Origin: Echeneis naucrates
Lineage: Eukaryota; Chordata; Actinopteri; Carangiformes; Echeneidae
Assembly: GCF_900963305.1 (NCBI RefSeq)
Contig: NC_042513.1
Coordinates: 9,922,501 to 9,986,500 of the forward strand
Length of the DNA stretch: 64,000 bases
Direction of reading: 5' to 3'
The notes below the pieces were generated by a model. It had not been told where the DNA came from. It saw nothing but the letters and a program-made list of their open reading frames with translations, and made no database searches. Position numbers and translations under genes: made by a program. Position 1 is the stretch's first letter. Each line of letters opens with the position of its first letter. Below are positions 48,187 through 64,000 of this stretch, in pieces.

Positions 48187-50838
48187 GCTGTGACACAGAC
48201 ACAGCACTTTGCTGTGAGAGTGTGACTGCTGAGCTAGGTCGCAGTCGGAAATGGCCTTGCCTCAGGCGTTTTCCTGGATAGCAATATTGGAACAAAATAG
48301 CAATAGTTCAAAATAGTTTCTCCGTATTGTTATGGTATTATTCATAGTATTAACTGATGTATTTCTTATTGTTTATAAGATACATTTCAGTAAACTCAAT
48401 AAATACCTTTAACCTTTAACTTTATGACAACAACATAACAGCCTCTAAAACTAACAGCGGTCACATTTCAGGACTAGTGATTTGCATTTCATTATTTGTT
48501 TTTTAACAAAGTAGTGAAAATGTTTATAAGAATTTATCATATACATGTTTTGATCTGAAATCATGAACTCTGACCAACAACATCAGTGATGTCACATTAG
48601 TCAGGAGCCACCTCTCATCAACATCCACAACCAACACGATCTCTTACTTGAGATCCAACTAACCACAACTTTGGTCTGATAATGAGATATTTCTTCTGAC
48701 CTTTATTTGAGTATGACTTCATTTGGATTATATGAACAGATGTATCCATATTCATACACCAGGCAAACTCTATATATTCATGTTTAGTACTGTATGATCA
48801 GAATAATCAATAAAAAAACAATCTTTTTTTCTTAAATCATAAACCTAAATGTAGGTAATTTCCCCACTGAGGGTAATAATAAAGGATTATGATCTTATCT
48901 CATCTTAAATACCTAACTACTCTGCAACACGCAAAAAGCTTTTTCTCAATATGAATTCTATCACCAGCAAAAAAGATCATGTACATATAATTCAATGTGC
49001 TGCTTCAACTCCATGAACATCAACATGCTGCACAGTTTCTTCATGTTGGAAACTCCCCACTTCACATGAATATCTTGGAAACAGAAAGTAGGAAACACCT
49101 ACGAGTGATGTGACCCATTAAATCTGACATTTGGGATTCCAAATCCTCCGGCGTTTTTTAGATTCTGCAGATCGCTGTGTGATGATGTGTGCTGGATCAG
49201 AGAGGGACGGGGCGGTTATTGAGACCAGTGGCAGCAAAGCACCATGTGTCATTGTCATGTAAAACATACAGCAGGTGAAGATATCCGTTAACTCCATCAC
49301 TCTCTCAACAGCCTCTTTGTCGTTCATCCTTTGAATGGACAGCTAAGGCTTCTCCTTATCAGGCTGAAACGCTTGATCGCTTCTTCTTCTTCTTCTTTTT
49401 TTTTTCCAAATAAGGCTGCACCACACCGACAACACGGCTAGGCCATGACCTCACCTCTCTAATGTGCCAAAGTACCCCAAGGCCCTGGACAGATTTCACA
49501 TTTTAGGATGGCAAAGGGTTTAGTAGATGACATTAAAACTGGGTGATACTTCAGCGGCAAACCTTGTGAAAATGTAATCAAGGGAAAGACTAATTGAGGT
49601 TTATATTACAGGAGCCCCCTTCTTTTCTCGGGGGTTGGTGCACGGTGGTTGCATGCCAACCTGATCCTGTTACTTCCCATCTCTGGTGAAGTGATCAAGG
49701 CTGTTGCAGAAAAAGCAACACCGGCTGCATTTCTAAATAGAGCAACATCTTTATGAGGGGAAAAAAGGTCCTAAAAGCAATGCAGAAGACACGACACCAG
49801 CTTAAATGAAATAACTTCACAAAGCTCTTGGGGCGTCATGACAACGCAAAAACGCAATGACTGCCAAGATGCCATCAAACCCAAAAACAAATCATGCATT
49901 GCTCTGGTTTTCAGGAGAGCTCGACCCCTGTGCCTCACTGAGCCTATTTCTAGACAACCACGTAAAAGCGACGCATTCCCAGTGTGAGGTGTAATATCTG
50001 GACTCATCTGCACCCACACTTTTGGCCAAATCATAGTTATTTGGTCATTGAAGATACTTTTAAAGGGTTAGTATCAGCTCCATATTCAGTTTTTACTAAG
50101 TGTGAGCGACTTATTCTCTCTGCTTATGACTTCTGCAGACTCATCCCTGTTGTTGTTAAGGGTGTGTGTGTGTGATTGCGTGTGTGCTTATGTGTATGGG
50201 GTGCGTGTTTGAATCTACGTGGGGGTTCACTCTTGCATCTGTCTCTCTTGATTTCTCAAGAGCATGGCTCTAAAAATATCCTTGTGCCCTTATGACGGCT
50301 ATGGGTGTGTCCACCATGATGCTGTCTCTATAATCTCCCAGTCAGAGGTTTCCAGATGCAGTTGTTTTGGCCCCGTGCATTGGATAAAAAAGCAGCAGCA
50401 CCAGATCGGAGGTGTCAGGTGAGGATTCCTGAAAATGACGTGTTAATTCATGACTGTAAACATTATCGAGGAAGTACTTTTTCAACAGAAAATCGGATTG
50501 TATGTCAGGTTTGGGTTAGTGCCTTCACTGTTCTCCGACTAAAAATAGTAAAACGTGATTTTTCTTGTTTGTTTTTTTGCATGTGTATTGTGCTCATGTT
50601 GTGAAATGTGATTGTCCCATTGTACAGGTGTGCTCTCTAAGAACTGTCTGCAGAGTTAAATGGGAAGAAATAATTAGATAAACAGCTAAATTATGCAGCG
50701 AACAGAGACTCATAAGCTAAGTTAGGAGAGAAAAAAGCTAATGAGGAACATAAAAAAAATAACAAAAACATAAAAAAAATGAACAAAGTAATTTGATGCT
50801 TCCCCTATCTGTTTGTCAAAGAATAGAAAGCCTTTTAT
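48187..50838. other. Interval between the two mettl21 genes
   Basis: No gene is recognised. It contains a (CTT)n/T-rich patch (about 49380-49407) and a short GT-rich run (50161-50175). Short frames (for example minus 49118-49327) have no visible domain. Regulatory DNA for the muscle-expressed mettl21 genes could lie here; a near-match to a MEF2 site (CTAAAAATAT, about 50271) is too weak to call. Confidence 0.4.
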
Positions 50839-52511
50839 ATGGACAATTTGTGCTCATACTTTGTGGAGGAAACCAACTTTATGAGTAGCACAGAGGAGGA
50901 GGAAGAGGTGGAGGAAGTGGAACGCGGAGGCAGAGAAGGTAAAGCGGAGGGAAACTGATGAACATTTTTCATTGATGGCTGCGGGAGTATAAGTTGGACT
51001 TTTTATCTTCCAGATGACTCACAAGATGAAGAATCAGCCCCTCAGAAGCTAGATCTGCCCGGGCAGCGATCTGCCCGGGCAGATTGGACAGGGAGGTGTA
51101 TTATTATGTCTTTTATTTGCTCGTGTTTCAAGAGAGCTGCAGCGTCAGGGAGGTCCAAATTTAATGAAAAAACTCTTTATAGTGTCGATGCTCCTGGTCA
51201 ATCCTGAGATATGAAAAATGGGATTTTATCTGTGTAGAAATACTGAAAAGAAGGCGTCAGCCTCAAACTATCAAATGTACTCATAACGAGGTTTTGTAAT
51301 GCAAGACATCTATGTGCAGGGGATTATTGTAAGTGTGGTGGGGCCAAATAATTACAGATTCTCAGAAGAGCCAGGGGCCTGCTGTCCTTTGCCCACTGGT
51401 GTAGAGTGTCCGACTGTAACGGGACGACAGGGAGAGACTCTCTCTTTCCATTGCGGCGAGGCTGTTTTTTTCATGTACAAAATAGTTTTTAAGATCATTT
51501 CCATTTTTGTCTACGTTGTGTTTTAGTTTGAGTGTAAACGTGTGTGTTTTACAGAACAGGGGGCCCAGCAGGGCCGAGCACCCGCCTGGCGTCCCAGCAT
51601 CATCAGCAGCTTGGATAAAGATATCTACCATTATGTGGGCCAGGATATCGTCATTTATGAATCCATAGACTCCTACGGGGCGGTCATGTGGCCAGCCGTG
51701 AGTATTTCTCATAAAGGAGAAAACACTTCCGTTATCTTAACACCTGACCTCATTTGCCATCTTCTTGCTTTTGTTTGATTGTTTGGTTCTTGCGCAGGCG
51801 TTGGCTCTGTGCGCTTTCCTGGACAACAACAGGGATGAGGTGGACCTGCAGGGGAAGGAGGTGCTGGAGCTCGGAGCAGGAACAGGACTGGTAGCCATCG
51901 TGGCCAGCCTGCTGGGTCAGCAGTCGGAGGGCATCACACAACAATGCTGACTCAGAACTGAATATTCACTATATGAAATACTTTATCTAATATTCGTTTT
52001 TTTTTTATATACCACACACACCACAATGTATTAGTACATCATTTCGTTATTGTTCTAGAGGTAAGTCAGGAAGTCATTTCCAGTCACTGTAATGATGGAG
52101 ACGCGTCACGTTTGTGCCTCCTCAGGAGCTTCGGTCACAGCCACAGACTTACCGGAGGTGCTGAGCAACCTCAGGGCCAATGTGAGGAGGAACACCCAGC
52201 AGCGCTGCAGACACACTCCCCAGGTGGCCGCTCTGTGTTGGAGCTATGACCTGGAGAGCACCCACCCGAGATCCCACCACCGATATGACTACATCCTGGC
52301 AGCCGATGTGGTCTACCACCACGACTTCCTGGATGAGCTCCTGGCCACAATGAAGCATTTCTGTCACCCGGGAACAACTGTGATCTGGGCCAACAAGTTC
52401 AGGATGGAGAGTGACTTTACCTTCTGTGAGAAATTTAAGAAAGCCTTTCACACAAGTTTACTGGCTGAAGACGGAGACATGAAGATCCTTATGGGAACGT
52501 GCAGACAGTGA
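50839..52511 (+). CDS. mettl21c: METTL21C protein lysine methyltransferase
   Basis: Coding exons are 50839-50938, (51014-51095), 51555-51697, 51798-51915 and 52126-52511. Seen: an acidic N-terminus (S-T-E-E-E-E-E-V-E-E-V-E), Y-E-S-I-D-S-Y-G-A-V-M-W-P, motif I L-E-L-G-A-G-T-G-L-V-A-I-V, T-A-T-D-L-P-E-V-L, D-V-V-Y-H-H and W-A-N-K-F-R, all as in human METTL21C. Known: it is a skeletal-muscle lysine methyltransferase. Skipping the second exon gives an in-frame 248-residue protein. Including it as it stands (82 bases, entering in phase 1 and leaving in phase 2) shifts the frame and stops soon after. That exon contains a 16-bp tandem duplication of GATCTGCCCGGGCAGC (51052-51083); with a single copy it would be 66 bases and in frame. 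Unlike mettl21e, the last two exons are fused. Confidence 0.88.
51052..51084. repeat. 16-bp palindromic tandem duplication inside mettl21c exon 2
   Basis: Two adjacent 16-bp units (51052-51067 and 51068-51083) differ only in the last base. The core CTGCCCGGGCAG is a perfect palindrome, extended to 16 bp (ATCTGCCCGGGCAGAT) in the second copy. Sixteen is not a multiple of three, so the duplication alters the reading frame of the exon that contains it. Confidence 0.93.
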
Positions 52512-55500
52512 CACGTAAAAGAGTCATGGACCGTGAACTGCTCCGGCCTACCTAGGCCTGTCGGGGTTGGGGGGGGGGGGGGAACCTGTCTGAAATGACC
52601 AGGTTAAACATTTTCAGTTGTGGTGTCAATGTGTCTCAGTAAAAAATAAGAAGTCTGACATTTACTTGTGCATAATTCCAGCAGAAAAGCTCAGCTGTTT
52701 ACAGAAAGTTACCTGCATCATAAAACTCTCCTCTGTAGATAATTGCATCCTGCAATTTTGTGGAATTTTGAATTAGTTGTTTCACAGCTTCTCTTTATCT
52801 CCTGCATAAGGCTAATATAGAAGTCCATGTTCCAGATTCAAATCTGTTAGGATAAAATTATGATTATTCTGTAAAATATTCTGAAAAAGAAAAACATGCA
52901 AAAAAAAAAAAAACAAAACAAAAAAGCTACTGTGTTATGATGGAATCAGAGTTCATGTGCATGAACATTTAAAGCTGTGAAAAACTTCTGCTGTAGACTC
53001 TTGACTTTTACACAAAACACAGAAAATGTTACAAGATTAGATAGATACCCATTTGGGTAACTAATCCACTCCCATTGCAAATAAGCTGAGGGACTTGCTC
53101 TTCCATCTTTTTTTTCCCCCCTGCTCTCTAAACTTTATTTTCTATCATATTCAAAAATGCAAAACAGGCAAGTGTTGTCAGATGGGTTGGCAGTCCCAGA
53201 TATGTAGACTGAAGGGAATAACAGTGAGCATTTTACTTCTTCCAAGTAAATTTTATTCAGTGTCATTTCCTGTTTGTGACCAAATTCCACGTGATCCCAA
53301 AATTGTGTGACAGTATCTCAGGCCTTTCCAACATGTCATCAAGGAAGAATTTGGTATAAAATAATACTGAGAGCATACAACCTTATCTCATAACATACTG
53401 TAAAATATTGGCATTTACTAGATTTTATGACTATAAATATAAACACTAAACATCCAGAAGAAGCATTTCTGCCTTTTCTGACACCAGCAGAGTAAAAGCA
53501 AACAAATATGAGAAGTCTGGTGCCAGAAATGGACGGTACAGTCCTGTGGTGAAAGTTAAGGCCATAATTGCTCTCTTGTAATTGGAGAGACTGTCATTGG
53601 CAACGCGTACTTGTCGACAGCTGAGCCCTGAACACGACGTCTGTCTGAACCAAAACCCAAACACAGGAATAGAGGGGGAAAAGGACGAGGAAACATGAGA
53701 ACAGAAATGGCAAAAAGTAAAAAGGATGCACACAAATCCTTTTTAAAAACAAAGCCCAGTGGACTCCAGTAAACCCCAGTACACCAAGCCGCCTGCGTAT
53801 AGGCGTGCACACATCACGGCTTAAAAAAAAAACAAAACAAAACAACAAAAGAGTTGTGACCACTGATTTGCTGTCTATGTACGGCCATCCCAGAAAAGAT
53901 TATTTACCCCCATGTAGACGAAACGTCTCGGCCGAGAGCAGCTGCTTTTACATTCTTAGGCAGATTCCTTCCACTTCAAAAATCGGGCTGACAGTATGCA
54001 CTAAAGCCATCACATAGGAGCATGTGGCTTTTTCCTAATATTCAAAATGTATCCTTCATCATTGATCAAAAAGTATCTTTCTTTTTTTTTTTTCCTGATA
54101 AAACTGATTTGCAGTTTCATGCTTCCTTTGACAATTAAACCAACTTAACCTGGGAAAAGCATTCTTTGGTTAAACTGATTAATAATGCAGATCAGGACAG
54201 GAAGTCACATGTTGCTTGACTGAATTGTAAGAGATAAAGATACAGGATAAAGGAGTATAAAAGAGCATACCAGTGTTTTTTTGTGAATTTCGGCTACTCA
54301 AACTAACTCAAACATGAATCATGTTTTTTGCTGACTATTTTCTCAAAGATATTGTAGCCATTGTTTGCGGTTTTCTGTCATTAACCTCAAGAAAGTTACT
54401 TTATGTTGTCTTATCCATAACAGTTAACGTCACGTCTGCATGACTTTCTGTAACTGTCAAATCATCCTGGAGTTATGCTGCATTGCCAAGCAGCAATGCT
54501 TTCTCAGAAAACCAGTTTAACTACTAAAAACGGCACCAATTTACTTTTGTTCACCAGGACTACAGAAATGAGATCTCAGTTGATTCAGCAGCTGTCAAAC
54601 CATTTTGAATACAGCCTTAAATCCTGATTGGTGCACAGATATATATTTAACATATATCTAGTATGTTACATACATACATGTCATCTGTAAAAAAAAAAAC
54701 AAAAAACACAAAGCTCATGCTTAACCACCCTCTAAACGACTGTCAGTTCAGTTCTGGCATGTACACAAAACAGGCTCAAAAGCACACATAAAATCAATTA
54801 ACAGACACACACTCAGAAAGTAGATATTGTCAAAATCTCATTTTGGATTAAAAATCTTTCAAATTGAAAAAACTAAAATTTGCTTTCAAATAAAATGACT
54901 TTTCTTTAGATCTTAGAAGACATGCATATAGGCAAAATACATAATTAGAATAATATTTGAATTATATACCTATTGCATCTTAATACCTTTATGCTATGTG
55001 TGTATGTACATCATTTTATGACACTGTGTACAAATGCAACATTTTAAATGCTGCAGAAAAACATTTTTACTACTGTGAACATTTTACAGTGAAATCTGCA
55101 CATCCTACTGCTGCCTACAACCATATCTAATAATATATAAATGTGCCACTCAGGTAGCTGTAGTGTGAAGCGGGTGTGCCACCTCATGAGGTTAAGGAAA
55201 AGCCAGTGTTTGCGGATTATTGATGAGCCTGCATGAAGTGCGTGGACACTTTACATTGCTGATGGAAATTTTAAAATCATATTTGACAACAAAGGCTGAT
55301 GAGTGTAATGAGTGCAGGCAGCTGAGTGCTGACTGATGCTACTGGCTTCATAGCTTCCTCTGTCCAAAACCCTCACACTTGGTATTTCATTCCATTCAGA
55401 CTACATGCAGGAAGGCACCTCAGCACTGCTGTGTTCTGAAAGTGTACGTGAGTCAGAGCCTTATAACACAAGACAAAACGAAACAATAACTTTAACGACC

Positions 55501-56245
55501 TGCTCAGGCTAGATTGATCAAAAAACAAAAGGGGGAAAAACAATATCATGAGTTTCTGTCCAAACCTTCCTTTTAATTGAGGGACCAGGCAGAGGGTGTA
55601 TGTCTGTGTCTTAACAGCGTAATGCAGGAAGTCTCTCCTGTTTTCTCACAGCTTTTATTTTTTTCTTTTAAGTGACCACATGGAGTCACCGTTTTTTAAA
55701 GACTTGGGATGGAATCCACACTGGCCTCTTTATGGTATTTACATGAGTGATGTCATTAATATGATATGGAGCCCAGACTGAGGAGCAGAGCTGAGGAGGG
55801 TGGATCGATGTGAAAACCTCCAAATGTGCAGACAACACCAAAATAAAGGACAACACCTATCGTCAATATTATTTGAGAAACGGTATCGACAAGCCTTTGG
55901 TTTTAAAGGCTGATTTTAAAAATTTCGGTTGGTGTCATTCAAACAAGCAGCTGAGGAAGTAACATCACATAGTCGTCAGAGCAGCGACATTTAAATCACT
56001 TCATTTGAGGCCTTCCAGCACAGAATAATCAGATACCTTGACTGTTGAGTACATCGAATTGTTCACACACAGTGATGCCCTTCATTTTGGTATTATTACA
56101 TTTGAATTTCAAAAACGAAAAGTAGTTCGCCTGAGGCAGCTGGTTGGTCAGATGCATAGACCATGTGACCCTGAGGGACATGATATCTATCTTGCCATGT
56201 GGTGGACCATGTATGGCCATGCCGCTCATGCATGTGTGTCTGTGC
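52512..56245. other. Between mettl21c and tpp2, including tpp2 3' UTR
   Basis: No coding gene is recognised in 3.7 kb. A G-run occurs at about 52570-52582 and A-rich patches near 52900, 53822 and 54689. The minus-strand AATAAA complementary to 55654-55659 would give tpp2 a 3' UTR of about 590 bases. The mettl21c poly(A) site is not placed. Confidence 0.45.

Positions 56246-64000
<7,755 letters not shown>

Noticed and set aside
50265-50280. MEF2-like site near mettl21c
   Set aside because: It is a near-match only (last base off consensus), over 500 bases upstream of the ATG, and such sites occur often by chance in AT-rich DNA.
53446-53863. Overlapping minus frames of 84-95 codons rich in F, L and C
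   Set aside because: There is no domain, they overlap one another in all three frames, and they lie downstream of the tpp2 stop; likely chance frames.

Overview
This window is genomic DNA from a ray-finned fish, most likely an advanced teleost. The evidence is the compact GT-AG introns, many microsatellites, Tc1-like DNA transposons, and vertebrate proteins that combine fish-like divergence with the conserved block ercc5 - mettl21e - mettl21c - tpp2 (human 13q33). There are no prokaryotic features. Gene models below were built by hand from frames, splice signals, exact intron-phase agreement and remembered vertebrate protein sequences; no search was run.

Left third (1-15.8 kb) is gene-poor. 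It opens with the first coding exon of an ephrin-B gene that runs off the left edge on the minus strand. It then holds a 1.37-kb Tc1-like transposon with long inverted repeats, a small fossil of a Ty3/Gypsy-like retroelement, a second badly eroded Tc1-like relic, microsatellites and about 9 kb in which I see nothing coding.

Middle third (15.8-38 kb) is gene-dense. In order: a leukotriene-B4-receptor-like GPCR (+); cenpq (-), an inner-kinetochore subunit; mrpl16 (-), a mitochondrial ribosomal protein; a tyrosinase-family gene (+) that does not look like any of the classical tyr, tyrp1 or dct genes; txnl4b (-) and trmt10c (+), head to head; and blzf1/golgin-45 (-).

Right third (38-64 kb) starts with ercc5/XPG (+), head to head with blzf1, with 15 coding exons and two U12-type introns, one of them AT-AC. 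It is followed by two tandem lysine-methyltransferase-like genes, mettl21e and mettl21c (+), and by tpp2 (-), tail to tail with them and cut by the right edge so that only the C-terminal 720 or so residues are present.

The neighbours do not form one pathway. They are mostly housekeeping genes (splicing factor, mitochondrial tRNA processing, mitoribosome, kinetochore, DNA repair, Golgi, proteolysis) arranged in head-to-head and tail-to-tail pairs. The points most worth checking are: a 16-bp palindromic tandem duplication that throws a probable mettl21c exon out of frame; the mosaic tyrosinase paralog; the U12 introns of ercc5; a GC-AG intron in blzf1; and an unusual E-R-C in place of D-R-Y in the GPCR. 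I found no convincing previously undescribed multi-gene system.
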